7,160 bases of DNA, taken from NCBI GenBank assembly GCA_020444775.1, contig JAGRHX010000244.1, forward strand, positions 1 through 7,160, written 5' to 3'. Shown here one piece after another: positions 1-6,463 of the stretch. The notes below the pieces were generated by a model. That model did not search any database and had not been told where the DNA came from. It saw only the letters and a program-made list of their open reading frames with translations. How positions within the stretch are numbered: position 1 is the first letter of the stretch; every line of letters starts with the position of its first letter. Position numbers and translations under genes: made by a program. The DNA comes from Gammaproteobacteria bacterium. GTDB lineage: Bacteria > Pseudomonadota > Gammaproteobacteria > HK1.

Positions 1-412
1 CCATGTTGGCGGCGAGCACGGCGCGTGCCGCCGGGAGCCCGGCCGGCAGCGGCACGACCGCGTCGAGCGGCACCACGTAGCGGGTCTGATGGGGATAGAG
101 ACAGAACACTTCGCGTCCAAGCAACGCCGTCGGTCCCTGCTCGACCCGGCCGACATTGATATAGCCGTACTTGACCGGCGCTGGAAACTCGCCTTGCTGA
201 TGGGGCGCACGCATCCGTTGATGCTCGCTTGCTGGCACCCGGCCATGGAAGACCAGGGCCTCGCTACCCCGACTGATCCCCGAGTACAGTGTTCGCACCA
301 GCACCTCGCCCGCCTGCGGCGGCGTCAGTCGCTCGCCGCGGATCTCGCCGCGACCGGGGGCAACAGTCCAGAACGATCTGGCCTCGATGGGCTGAGACTT
401 GGAGCACGACAT
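1..412 (-). CDS. Zinc-type alcohol dehydrogenase-like protein (MDR family), N-terminal part, cut by window edge
   Basis: The reverse strand is open without a stop from an ATG at 412-410 to the window edge, giving the first 137 residues. It begins [20 protein letters not shown] and continues with [20 protein letters not shown], then a [13 protein letters not shown] stretch and [15 protein letters not shown], ending ARAVLAANM. This is the GroES-like N-terminal domain of medium-chain dehydrogenase/reductases of the 'zinc-binding dehydrogenase / threonine dehydrogenase-like' kind. The usual catalytic zinc cysteine after the first beta hairpin is replaced by Ser (SGISRGSE), as in several divergent members, so zinc dependence is uncertain. 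The NAD(P)-binding Rossmann half lies outside the window, so cofactor and substrate cannot be judged. A GAGG lies 14 nt upstream of the ATG, which is rather far; an in-frame GTG at 427-425 is an alternative start. The gene is divergent from the phosphatidyltransferase gene. Confidence 0.8.
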   Translation of the reverse strand, partial: MSCSKSQPIEARSFWTVAPGRGEIRGERLTPPQAGEVLVRTLYSGISRGSEALVFHGRVPASEHQRMRAPHQQGEFPAPVKYGYINVGRVEQGPTALLGREVFCLYPHQTRYVVPLDAVVPLPAGLPAARAVLAANM

Positions 413-531
413 GGCGAAAGCAGACACCTCTTGTTGTGCGTTGCGAATCGGGCCATTCAGCCCGGCCGACCAGCCGTGCACACACGCTTTGGTCGCCACG
501 CGCATGCAACAGCCGGCACCGCCGGGCCGGT

Positions 532-550
532 CAGGCTCGTGGCGAGCCTG
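532..550. repeat. Perfect 8-bp inverted repeat in the divergent spacer
   Basis: CAGGCTCG, a 3-nt spacer TGG, then CGAGCCTG form a perfect dyad between the leftward dehydrogenase gene and the rightward phosphatidyltransferase gene. There is no following T-run, so it does not look like a terminator. Its position fits an operator or an mRNA leader hairpin, but a chance dyad in GC-rich DNA cannot be excluded. Confidence 0.45.
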
Positions 551-570
551 CTCTGGCCGCCGCGCGCTGC

Positions 571-615
571 CCTGCAGCGGTTGGCCCTGCAGCGGTTGGT
601 CCGGCAGCGGATGGT
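571..615 (+). repeat. Three imperfect 15-bp tandem repeats
   Basis: The unit CCTGCAGCGGTTGGC (571-585) is followed by CCTGCAGCGGTTGGT (586-600) and CCGGCAGCGGATGGT (601-615). The first two copies differ at one base and the third at three or fewer. The unit length is a multiple of three, and in the downstream gene's frame it would read [15 protein letters not shown]. The third copy contains the ATG at 611 proposed as the start of the phosphatidyltransferase gene. Confidence 0.75.
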
Positions 616-1408
616 GGTGAGCGTCCGGTCCTCGAGGCAGCACGCGCACAGCCCCTCGGCAGTAGCGACCAGCCGGGTGCGCGCGCCATTGGGTAGCGCG
701 TTGGCTTCCGGGCTCGCCGTGCATGCCGGGCTGCTGGCGATCGCGCCGATGCTGCCGGTGGAGACGCAGGCGGCCCCCGCCTTCATTATTTCGTTCACCC
801 TGTTGTCCGGCCTCGGCCTCACCGTGCTGCTGTGGCTGCTGTGGCGCAACGGCGGGCCGAGCCGCTTCGGAGCCGCCAATCAGGTAACCCTGCTGCGCGC
901 CGGCATGGTCATGTTACTGCTCACGATTGTCCTACAGACACCGCAGGCCGAGCCATCGTGGAAGATTGTGCTGCTCGCGTCGCTCGCCACCGCGCTGGAC
1001 GGCTGCGACGGCTGGCTGGCGCGCCGCTTGGGCCTGGTCAGCGCATTTGGTGCGCGTTTCGACATGGAGGTCGACGCGCTGCTGATAGTGGCGCTCTCGC
1101 TGCTCGCGTGGCGCCTGGACCAGGCTGGGCCTTGGGTGCTCGTGTGTGGCGCGATCCGCTACGTATTCGTGCTGGCGGCGCGTCCGTGGCCGTGGCTGGC
1201 ACGACCGCTGCCCTACAGCCGCCGACGCCAGGCCCTGTGCGTGGTGCAGGTGATCGCCCTGATCGTTTGTCTGCTGCCGGTGTTGGCGCCCCCCGTCAGC
1301 GGCCTCTTCGCGCTGGCGGGTCTGCTGGCGCTCTCGCTCTCCTTCGCCATCGACGTGCGCTGGCTCGCTCGCCGGTCGCACGCCCCTTCGGAGGTTACCA
1401 CCCGATGA
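611..1408 (+). CDS. CDP-alcohol phosphatidyltransferase family membrane protein
   Basis: Enzymes of this family move a phospho-head group from a CDP-alcohol (for example CDP-diacylglycerol) to a second alcohol within the membrane. The complete signature D-x2-D-G-x2-A-R-x8-G-x3-D-x3-D is present: with the start at 611 it is D130, D133-G134, A137-R138, G147, D151 and D155, inside [13 protein letters not shown] and FDMEVD. All four aspartates that bind metal and the CDP group are kept, so an active enzyme is expected. Hydrophobic segments occur near residues 55-80, 95-115, 155-170, 175-190, 210-230 and 235-255, consistent with about six membrane helices. The start is uncertain: no strong ribosome site precedes ATG 611, and GTG 539 or later GTG/TTG codons are possible. 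From 611 the protein has 265 residues, somewhat long for the family. The acceptor substrate cannot be predicted. The stop overlaps the next start as ATGA. Confidence 0.85.
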   Translation: MVVSVRSSRQHAHSPSAVATSRVRAPLGSALASGLAVHAGLLAIAPMLPVETQAAPAFIISFTLLSGLGLTVLLWLLWRNGGPSRFGAANQVTLLRAGMVMLLLTIVLQTPQAEPSWKIVLLASLATALDGCDGWLARRLGLVSAFGARFDMEVDALLIVALSLLAWRLDQAGPWVLVCGAIRYVFVLAARPWPWLARPLPYSRRRQALCVVQVIALIVCLLPVLAPPVSGLFALAGLLALSLSFAIDVRWLARRSHAPSEVTTR

Positions 1409-2091
1409 TCATCTCCCCGCTCCATGTCCCGCCAGCGCGGACGCGATCGGTCCGGGCGCCGTCACGCGGCGCGCTCAGCTCACTGTTGCTCACCCTGTGC
1501 CTGCTGCTGCTCGCCGGGGCGCCCATACGCGGCGCTCGCGCGCAGATGGTCGAACACGTATTGGACCCCGATCATCTGGTGGTGGCGTTCATGGTCGAGC
1601 ATATCGGCTATGCCCGCGTGCTCGGCCTGTTTCGCGAGGCAGCGGGGCGCTTTCGTTATGACGAGCGCAGCGGCGAAATCGCCGACGTGGTCGTCACGGT
1701 GCAGACCAACAGCATCTTCACCAACCACGCCGAACGCGATAAGCACCTGCTGGGCAAGGACTTCTTCAACACGAGCAGTCACCCGCAGATGGTCTTCCGG
1801 ATGGCCAGCGCACGCCCGCAGGCGGGCGCCAACCCGCCGGCGCGCTACCGACTGCAGGGCGAGCTCGAACTGCTCGGCGTACGACGGCCGCTTACGCTCG
1901 AAGCAACCGTCAACAAGGCCGGCCGCTACCCTTTCTCCACCGGACTGCTGACCGGTAAGCCCTACGTGCTCGGCGTGTCTGCACGAGGCCGCTTCAAGCG
2001 CAGCGACTTTGGCATGCGTTATGGTGTCGACAATGGACTGGTAGGCGATGAGGTCGAGATCATGCTCGAGTTCGAGGCCGTCCGTCAGTGA
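1405..2091 (+). CDS. Secreted YceI-like lipocalin (polyisoprenoid-binding family)
   Basis: The 228-residue protein has a signal peptide: a basic N-region to R21, a hydrophobic core around residues 22-41 (LSSLLLTLCLLLLAGAP) and an A-R-A cleavage site before Q47, so the mature part is periplasmic. The rest fits the YceI family, a lipocalin-like barrel known to bind isoprenoid quinones or other amphiphiles. Landmarks are VAFMVEHIGYARVLGLF (the family's 'F.v.H.g...v.G.F'), VVTVQTNSIFTNHAERDKHL, then GKDFFNTSSHPQMVFRM, GELELLGVRRPLTLEATVNK and a C-terminal KRSDFGMRYGVDNGLVGDEV. All expected blocks are present, so it looks intact. The start is firm: GGAGG at 1390-1394 lies 10 nt before the ATG, within the end of the phosphatidyltransferase gene, and the ATGA overlap implies coupled translation. 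A lipid-carrier role in the same pathway is inferred from this pairing; the actual ligand is unknown. Confidence 0.92.
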   Translation: MIISPLHVPPARTRSVRAPSRGALSSLLLTLCLLLLAGAPIRGARAQMVEHVLDPDHLVVAFMVEHIGYARVLGLFREAAGRFRYDERSGEIADVVVTVQTNSIFTNHAERDKHLLGKDFFNTSSHPQMVFRMASARPQAGANPPARYRLQGELELLGVRRPLTLEATVNKAGRYPFSTGLLTGKPYVLGVSARGRFKRSDFGMRYGVDNGLVGDEVEIMLEFEAVRQ

Positions 2092-2188
2092 GGCTGGAAG
2101 CTATCGGTCACGCAACGCCCGTCTCAGTCCATGCGCTCGAGAGGCTCGCTTAGCTGACAGCATGGGTCGATGACGGGCACCCGCGTGT
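2092..2188. other. Non-coding spacer downstream of the YceI gene
   Basis: No gene, clear terminator or RNA is visible here. An 8-bp direct repeat, GTCGATGA, occurs at 2166-2173 and again at 2192-2199 where the transposase remnant begins. The spacer continues past that remnant to 2414; there a GCCGCC/GGCGGC stem (2379-2384 with 2393-2398) lacks a T-run on either strand. Confidence 0.4.
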
Positions 2189-2299
2189 CCTGTCGATGAG
2201 GTGAGGCTGGCGATCTTCGAGTCGATCGAAGGCTGGTGCAACTCGCATCAGGGTCGCTCTGGACTCGACCATCATTCACCTGACAGGTTCAATGAGGTG
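2189..2299 (+). pseudogene. C-terminal remnant of an IS3-family transposase (OrfB, rve-type)
   Basis: The plus strand reads PVDEVRLAIFESIEGWCNSH and then QGRSGLDHHSPDRFNEV. This parallels the conserved end of IS3-family OrfB transposases (pattern: R..iFeyIEgwYN..RrHSaLgy.SP..fe). Matching positions include IFE.IEGW.N, the R-S-x-L core of RHSALGY, and SP..F. Only about 35 residues align. The upstream reading frame meets a TGA at 2171-2173, and none of the catalytic DDE residues is present. The expected Y of WYN is C and LGY is LDH, indicating decay. It is therefore a fossil, not an active element. The terminal inverted repeats cannot be recognised, so the original element's borders are unknown. 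The family call rests on pattern memory of a short stretch. Confidence 0.6.
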
Positions 2300-2414
2300 C
2301 TTTGGCCAGGCCGCTTGCTCCTTAGCGGACAACCGGTCATCGAAACGGGTCGACCCCAGACACAGGCTTCACGCTGGTGCCGCCACAGCTTCGGCGGCGG
2401 TCAACCGTAGCGGG

Positions 2415-3092
2415 TCAGGACTGCCGCGCCAGCCACTCGTCCCACGGTCCGACCGACGGATCGGCCGCTCGTGCGCGATAATAGGGTTTCAGCCGGCCGT
2501 AGCGCTGCAGCAGCCGGCGCAGCTCTCCAACCGGCTCGTCATGCTCGTCCACCCGCAGATCGACGATTGGATAGGGCTGGTCCTCGGCCACCAGGATGGC
2601 GGCCGAACGTTGCCCGTCGGGCTGGCCGCCGGCATCGCGACCCGCCTCCAGCGCCCTGCACAGACGTTCTTCCAGCGGTTCATCGGCGCTCGATGCAAAA
2701 GCCGTCGCCATGGCCTGAACCACCTCCGGGCCCACCAGCTTGTTGCCCATGGCCACAAAGCCGCTGCCCAGTTCGGCGCCCTTGTAGTCGCGGTTGTCGC
2801 GTCCCGTCCGGGCTGCGACCGCACCGACGCTGTCGACCACTGCTATCTGTCGGCTTTCGATGAACGAGTCGCTGCCGGCCAGCTCGGTCAGCGTCTTCTG
2901 CGCACCGTAGCCGAGCCCGAGCAGGTTCAGTCCCAGCACGCCAAGCTTCGGATTGGTCAGCGCTTGGGTGGCGACTGCGCCCACACCCGCACGCACGAAC
3001 GGCACCCGCGACCCTACCGCCATTTCTCCAGTGGCCGTGGCCACCCCCAGCGCGCCGCTTCGCTCGCAGCGACCAAGCACCGTGAAGGTCAT
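2415..3092 (-). CDS. DUF1028 family protein (putative Ntn-hydrolase fold)
   Basis: The 225-residue protein matches the DUF1028 family along its length: MTFTVLGRCERSGALGVATA at the start, then VPFVRAGVGAVATQALTNP, GLNLLGLGYGAQKTLTEL, IAVVDSVGAVAARTGRDN, FVAMGNKLVGPEVVQAMATA and near residue 175 LRVDEHDEPVGELRRLL. These proteins adopt an N-terminal-nucleophile hydrolase-like fold; their substrates are not established, and a Thr directly after Met (T2) is present here too. It has no signal peptide and is probably cytoplasmic. The start is supported by AGGTGA ending 5 nt before the ATG at 3092-3090. The 225 bp gap and hairpin upstream suggest it is transcribed apart from the GFA/NAD-salvage genes on the same strand. 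The family call is firm; the function is open. Confidence 0.88.
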   Translation of the reverse strand: MTFTVLGRCERSGALGVATATGEMAVGSRVPFVRAGVGAVATQALTNPKLGVLGLNLLGLGYGAQKTLTELAGSDSFIESRQIAVVDSVGAVAARTGRDNRDYKGAELGSGFVAMGNKLVGPEVVQAMATAFASSADEPLEERLCRALEAGRDAGGQPDGQRSAAILVAEDQPYPIVDLRVDEHDEPVGELRRLLQRYGRLKPYYRARAADPSVGPWDEWLARQS

Positions 3093-3103
3093 GTTCTCAC
3101 CTC

Positions 3104-3123
3104 GACATACTCAGACATACTCA
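3104..3123. repeat. Two perfect 10-bp tandem copies just upstream of the DUF1028 gene
   Basis: GACATACTCA occurs at 3104-3113 and again directly at 3114-3123. The copies lie 12 nt upstream of the DUF1028 start codon, next to its ribosome site, so they would be within the 5' leader or core promoter. They may be a binding site for a regulator or a simple slippage duplication. Confidence 0.7.
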
Positions 3124-3130
3124 GCTCGTC

Positions 3131-3153
3131 AAAACGCTCGCTGGAATGAGCGT
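3131..3153 (-). terminator. Possible weak intrinsic terminator after the GFA gene
   Basis: Read on the minus strand, ACGCTC pairs with GAGCGT across an 8-nt loop (ATTCCAGC), and the stem is followed by TTT. It lies about 165 nt past the GFA stop and ahead of the DUF1028 gene, a sensible place to end the pncA-pncB-GFA transcript. The stem is only 6 bp and the T-run short, so the call is tentative. Confidence 0.35.
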
Positions 3154-3317
3154 GTTGGCGAGCTCGCCCCACCATATCGGCCGTTCCGCAGATGGTGCCG
3201 CAGCATCGTCGCGTTGTCGAAGGCTCATCGAGCTGGACAGCCGTGACCGCGGATGCTTCTGGCCGAGCAAACGCTGTGCCGGAGGAAAGTCAGCGCGGCC
3301 GGGCATCGAAGTGCTGA

Positions 3318-3737
3318 TCAGCGGCTGGGTGGGCTGTTCCTGCCTTCGAGGTGTCCGGGGATGCTGGCATCGAGGCGACACCAGGTCGACCGGTGGCGCT
3401 CGAAGACCGACCGGGTCGGCGTGTAACGCTCCGGCTCGTCGAACATGCCCAGGGCGACGCCGACCCCGTCGGGATGCAGATCGGTGCGCCAATAGACCGG
3501 GCCGCCGCAGGTGGTGCAGAAATAGTTGCGCACCTTGCGCCCCTCCGCTGCCGGGCGCTCGAAGCAGCCAGTGGCCCCGCTGATGCTGACCTGGGCGCGG
3601 TCGAAATACACGCCGACCCCGAATGGTGCACCGGTGCGGCGCCGGCAGTCGCTGCAGTGACAGGCGACCACGGCATAGGGCTCGGCGCTGACGCTGACGC
3701 TCACGGCGCCGCAGCTACAGCGGGCAATATCGTTCAT
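3318..3737 (-). CDS. GFA / CENP-V family zinc protein (glutathione-dependent formaldehyde-activating-like)
   Basis: The 139-residue protein carries the full cysteine set of the GFA fold. Structural-zinc ligands are C7 and C9 (RCSCGAV) with C74 and C77 (NYFCTTCGG); second-zinc ligands are C26, C28 and C31 (ACHCSDCRRRTGAPFGV). Founding members were reported to help S-hydroxymethylglutathione form, but most family members have no proven reaction, so the role here is unknown. It looks complete and cytoplasmic. ATG at 3737-3735 is preferred over an in-frame TTG 15 nt upstream because a GGGGAGGG ribosome site lies 5 nt before the ATG. It starts 85 nt after the pncB stop on the same strand, with no clear terminator between, so it may be the third gene of the NAD-salvage operon. 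No formaldehyde-oxidation gene is seen nearby. Confidence 0.88.
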   Translation of the reverse strand: MNDIARCSCGAVSVSVSAEPYAVVACHCSDCRRRTGAPFGVGVYFDRAQVSISGATGCFERPAAEGRKVRNYFCTTCGGPVYWRTDLHPDGVGVALGMFDEPERYTPTRSVFERHRSTWCRLDASIPGHLEGRNSPPSR

Positions 3738-3822
3738 GGTTTCCCTCCCCAATGGGTGTCGGGTCCGAATGGTCTCGCCTTCGAGAACCCCATCGGGCCG
3801 TACTCGGGTGGTGCGAGCTCGT

Positions 3823-5190
3823 TCAATCGAAGCGTGCGTCGACCTGCTCGGTCAGTCGCAGCAAGGCTGCGGAAACCTCGACCGGATACTCGACCTGTCG
3901 GTCCAGGCCGAGCAAGGTCTCGGGCAGCGCATCCAGTGACGCGCGGGCACGGTCGCGTACGTTGTCCAGCGACGGGGATTCGGCGAGTCGTTCGCCGTTG
4001 CGCATCACCGGTTCCAGCAAGGGCTGGCCGGATGCGCTGTCGTCGTCGAGGGTGAGCATATCCCCCAGCATCTTGCCGTGCCGGTCGAAGCGACGGTAGA
4101 CCTGCTTGCGCCCGGGCCAGGTGGATTTGGCGCTGGAGCGCTTGCGGCGCGCGATTCCAGCATACTCCTCGAGCTTGTAGACGCAATCCAGGTAAGGCGC
4201 GTCGGCGCTCACGTCCAGCGAGGTGCCGATGCCGAATCCATCGATCGGTGCGCCCGCTTCGACCAGGGCCGCGAGCGCGTACTCGTCGAGGCTGCCGCTG
4301 GCAAATATCCTGATGTCGCGACATCCTCCCTGGTCGAGGATCGAGCGGACCTCGCGCGACAGGACCGCGAGGTCGCCACTGTCCAGGCGCACCGATGCGA
4401 TCGCTATACCCTCATGAGCCAGCTCGCGGCTCAGCTCGACCACACGTCGTGCGCCCTGCAGGGTGTCATAGGTGTCGATCAACAACACGACGTTGTGCTG
4501 GCGCTCGCGCGAGAAGCGGGCGAAGGCCGCATACTCGTCCTCGTGCGCCTGGATGAACGAGTGCGCCATCGTGCCATAACAGGGCATGCCAAAGCGTTGG
4601 CTGGCGAGCACGGTGGCGGTGCCGGCAAAGCCGGCCAGATAGCTGGCGCGTGCCGCGAGCAGGCCGGCTTCGGCGCCGTGCGAGCGGCGCAGGCCGAAAT
4701 CCACCAGGATGCGATCCGGAGCGTTGAGCACGCAGCGCGCGGCCTTGCTCGCAATCATGGTCTGGAACTGTAGGAGGTTGACCAGTCGGGTCTCGACCAG
4801 CTGCGCCTGCGGCAGTGGCGCGGTGACCCGCAGGATCGGCTCGTCGGCGAAGAACACGCTGCCCTCGGGCATGGCGTGCACGTCACCGCTGAAACGAAAG
4901 TCACGAAGCTGCTCGACGAACTCGGGCTTGAAGTGACCACTGGCGGACATCCAAGCCAGCTCCGCGTCGGTGAAACGCAGGTCCTGCAGGAAGTCCAGGG
5001 CCTGCTCGAGGCCGGCTGCGATCAGATAGCTGCGTGCCGGCGGTAGACGTCGGACGAAGAATTCGAACACCGCGGTCTGCTGCATCTCGTGCTGGTAATA
5101 GACCTCCATCATGGCCAGCTGGTAGAGATCCGAGAGCAGCGCGCTGCGACCCGGATCGCTCGGGGCGGGCTCGGCTTGCGCTGTCCTCAT
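3823..5190 (-). CDS. pncB: Nicotinate phosphoribosyltransferase (NAPRT)
   Basis: This cytoplasmic enzyme joins nicotinate to PRPP, with ATP hydrolysis, to give nicotinate mononucleotide, the entry step of the Preiss-Handler route to NAD. The 455-residue protein shows the family landmarks in order: LLSDLYQLAMMEVYY (18-32), AGLEQALDFL (59-68), ADEPILRV (115-122), LVDFGLRRSHGAEAG (162-176), GTMAHSF with the conserved H210 that is phosphorylated in the family, LIDTYDT (237-243), RLDSGDL (268-274), FASGSLDEY and GFGIGTSL, and near the C-terminus the PGRKQVYR segment. Length fits the family and no key motif is missing. The ATG at 5190-5188 is preferred to more upstream frame extensions: it overlaps the nicotinamidase stop as ATGA, and AAGGA lies 9 nt before it. 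The pairing with pncA, whose product is its substrate, makes the assignment firm. Confidence 0.96.
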   Translation of the reverse strand: MRTAQAEPAPSDPGRSALLSDLYQLAMMEVYYQHEMQQTAVFEFFVRRLPPARSYLIAAGLEQALDFLQDLRFTDAELAWMSASGHFKPEFVEQLRDFRFSGDVHAMPEGSVFFADEPILRVTAPLPQAQLVETRLVNLLQFQTMIASKAARCVLNAPDRILVDFGLRRSHGAEAGLLAARASYLAGFAGTATVLASQRFGMPCYGTMAHSFIQAHEDEYAAFARFSRERQHNVVLLIDTYDTLQGARRVVELSRELAHEGIAIASVRLDSGDLAVLSREVRSILDQGGCRDIRIFASGSLDEYALAALVEAGAPIDGFGIGTSLDVSADAPYLDCVYKLEEYAGIARRKRSSAKSTWPGRKQVYRRFDRHGKMLGDMLTLDDDSASGQPLLEPVMRNGERLAESPSLDNVRDRARASLDALPETLLGLDRQVEYPVEVSAALLRLTEQVDARFD

Positions 5191-5807
5191 GCGGCCAGAT
5201 CCTTCAGGCACAACCCCTGGGCGCCCCTTTGGTGCATGTCCTCGATCGCCCGTTCGCCGTCGCCTGCCTGGACGTTCACCGCGCGTATGCCGTCTTCGAG
5301 CAGCACCACCTCGAAGCCTGACTCGAGCGCGTCCCTGACCGTGGCGATCACGCAATAGTCGGTTGCGAGCCCGGCGACGAACACCCGGCGCACATCACGC
5401 GCGCGCAGCATCGTAGCGAGGTCGGTCTGCTGGAAACCGGAGTACGCGTCGCGGTCCTGGCTCGTCGCCTTGTCGATGACGATGGCGTCGTCGGGCAGAC
5501 GCAGGTCGTTGGCAAAACGTGCGCCGGCGCTGTCGCGCACGCAATGCACCGGCCACGGGCCGCCCTGCGCGGCGAACGAGCAATGGTCGCTCGGATGCCA
5601 GTCACGAGTGGCGACGATCGGCAGCCCGGCGGCGCGGAAGCGCGCTATGTAGCCGTTCAACGTTTCGATGAGTCCCTCCGCCTCCGGCACGCCCAGCGCG
5701 CCGCCGGGCAGGAAGTCGACCTGCACGTCGACCAGGATCAAGGCATCGCCTGTCGCCGGTTGCAGAGCCTTGTGCCGGCTCGGTGGGGAAGAGTCATGTG
5801 TGTTCAT
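5187..5807 (-). CDS. pncA: Nicotinamidase (isochorismatase-like hydrolase)
   Basis: This enzyme deamidates nicotinamide to nicotinate and ammonia, feeding the next gene's phosphoribosyltransferase. The 206-residue protein holds the catalytic triad D27 (LILVDVQVDF), K113 (IDKATSQ) and C152 (GLATDYCVI), and the metal ligands D69 and H71 (TRDWHPSDH) and H88 (PVHCV). These line up one for one with D10, K111, C156, D52, H54 and H86 as I recall them for E. coli PncA, including the WP.HCV..S.GA block, which separates it from plain isochorismatases. The start at 5807-5805 is chosen over the longer open frame because GGAGG sits 5 nt upstream (5817-5813). The final TGA shares bases with the pncB start, so the two are translationally coupled. 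It is the first gene of its leftward operon, with the promoter expected in the 5808-6049 spacer. Confidence 0.95.
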   Translation of the reverse strand: MNTHDSSPPSRHKALQPATGDALILVDVQVDFLPGGALGVPEAEGLIETLNGYIARFRAAGLPIVATRDWHPSDHCSFAAQGGPWPVHCVRDSAGARFANDLRLPDDAIVIDKATSQDRDAYSGFQQTDLATMLRARDVRRVFVAGLATDYCVIATVRDALESGFEVVLLEDGIRAVNVQAGDGERAIEDMHQRGAQGLCLKDLAA

Positions 5808-6049
5808 GTCCGCCTCCGGTCTGTTGCAGTATGGGTGACGCGATGCCGGCGCGCTCCCGGCCGACACGCGCTCATGCAACGCGTCCGAAGAGTCTACAGA
5901 TGTCTGGCCGACGGTGGTCGTGATCCCGCGAGGGCTGGCTGCCGGCGGCCCGCGGAGTGGCAGTCCGTAGTCCCACGACTAGGAACTTAAATCCATGTCA
6001 TCAATCATGAGTTAGGGTTGAACGCAAGCCATTGCGGGAGATCGAGACG
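5808..6049. promoter_or_regulatory. Divergent spacer between pncA and the PilZ gene, presumed to hold both promoters
   Basis: The two genes point away from each other across 242 bp, so promoters for both must lie here, but I see no convincing -35/-10 pair on either strand. An AT-richer patch at about 5984-6020 stands out against the GC-rich background on the PilZ side. A 5-bp dyad TAGTC-CCAC-GACTA sits at 5968-5981. No known NAD-regulator site was recognised. Confidence 0.35.
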
Positions 6050-6463
6050 ATGCATGGCGAATCCATTCCGCGGATCAAGCATCGATTGCACGAGCGCTGC
6101 GGCGCGCGCTTCGATGTGGAGCTCAAGCTACACGCCAACCGAACGCTGTCGTGCACCGCGCGCGACGTATCGGTGGACGGCATCTTCGTCGAGCTGGATG
6201 CCGAACGTGCCGGATTGCATTCCGGGTGTGGCGTACAGGTGGTGTTCTCGGCCTATCAGGACGGCGCGCTGCATCACTACCTGGTGACGGGGGTGATCAC
6301 ACACTGCAATGACGACGGTGCCGGAATCATGTTCGCCGCCTGTGAACGGCCACTCGCGCAGTTGCTCGCCGCGCTGGCGAACGCCGATGCCAGGCAGCGT
6401 GAATACGCCAGGGTCGCCCTCAACGGCGGACGCTTTCCCAAGCCGCGTGCGTCAAGGCTCTGA
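6050..6463 (+). CDS. Stand-alone PilZ domain protein (predicted c-di-GMP binder)
   Basis: PilZ domains bind cyclic di-GMP and act as receivers that change motility, adhesion or enzyme activity. The 137-residue protein is essentially one PilZ domain. The RxxxR motif is present before strand 1 (R16-C-G-A-R20), and the DxSxxG motif is intact as D39-V-S41-V-D-G44 in ARDVSVDGIFVEL. The tail of the barrel is recognisable in VVFSAYQDG and GAGIMFAAC. Two more arginines, R8 and R12, extend the spacing R8-x3-R12-x3-R16-x3-R20. The ATG at 6050 is chosen because GGGAG lies 9 nt upstream; the frame is open from a TTG at 6032. There is no signal peptide, membrane segment or output domain, so it must act through a partner. 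Its end overlaps the convergent hydrogenase-like gene. Confidence 0.87.
   Translation: MHGESIPRIKHRLHERCGARFDVELKLHANRTLSCTARDVSVDGIFVELDAERAGLHSGCGVQVVFSAYQDGALHHYLVTGVITHCNDDGAGIMFAACERPLAQLLAALANADARQREYARVALNGGRFPKPRASRL

Noticed and set aside
89..610. Upstream extension of the phosphatidyltransferase open frame
   Set aside because: Up to 412 it is antisense to the dehydrogenase gene, whose protein is clearly recognisable; the extension has no family similarity.
832..1404. Upstream extension of the YceI open frame
   Set aside because: It overlaps the phosphatidyltransferase motif region in another frame and lacks similarity; the ribosome site and signal peptide fix the start at 1405.
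2215..2231. CTTCGA/TCGAAG hairpin as terminator of the YceI gene
   Set aside because: There is no T-run, and the bases are part of the transposase-like reading frame.
3103..3133. Minus-strand TTGACG, 17 nt, TATGTC as a promoter of the DUF1028 gene
   Set aside because: The -10 match is poor and the start codon lies only 11 nt after it, so the transcript would cut into the ribosome site.
2292..3149. Long plus-strand open frame opposite DUF1028
   Set aside because: It is antisense to a gene with firm family match; a typical shadow of GC-rich codon use.
4078..4773. 231-codon plus-strand open frame opposite pncB
   Set aside because: It lies wholly antisense to conserved NAPRT motifs and shows no family pattern of its own.
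5968..5981. TAGTC-CCAC-GACTA dyad as an operator
   Set aside because: A 5-bp stem is too short to support as a separate site; only noted within the spacer entry.
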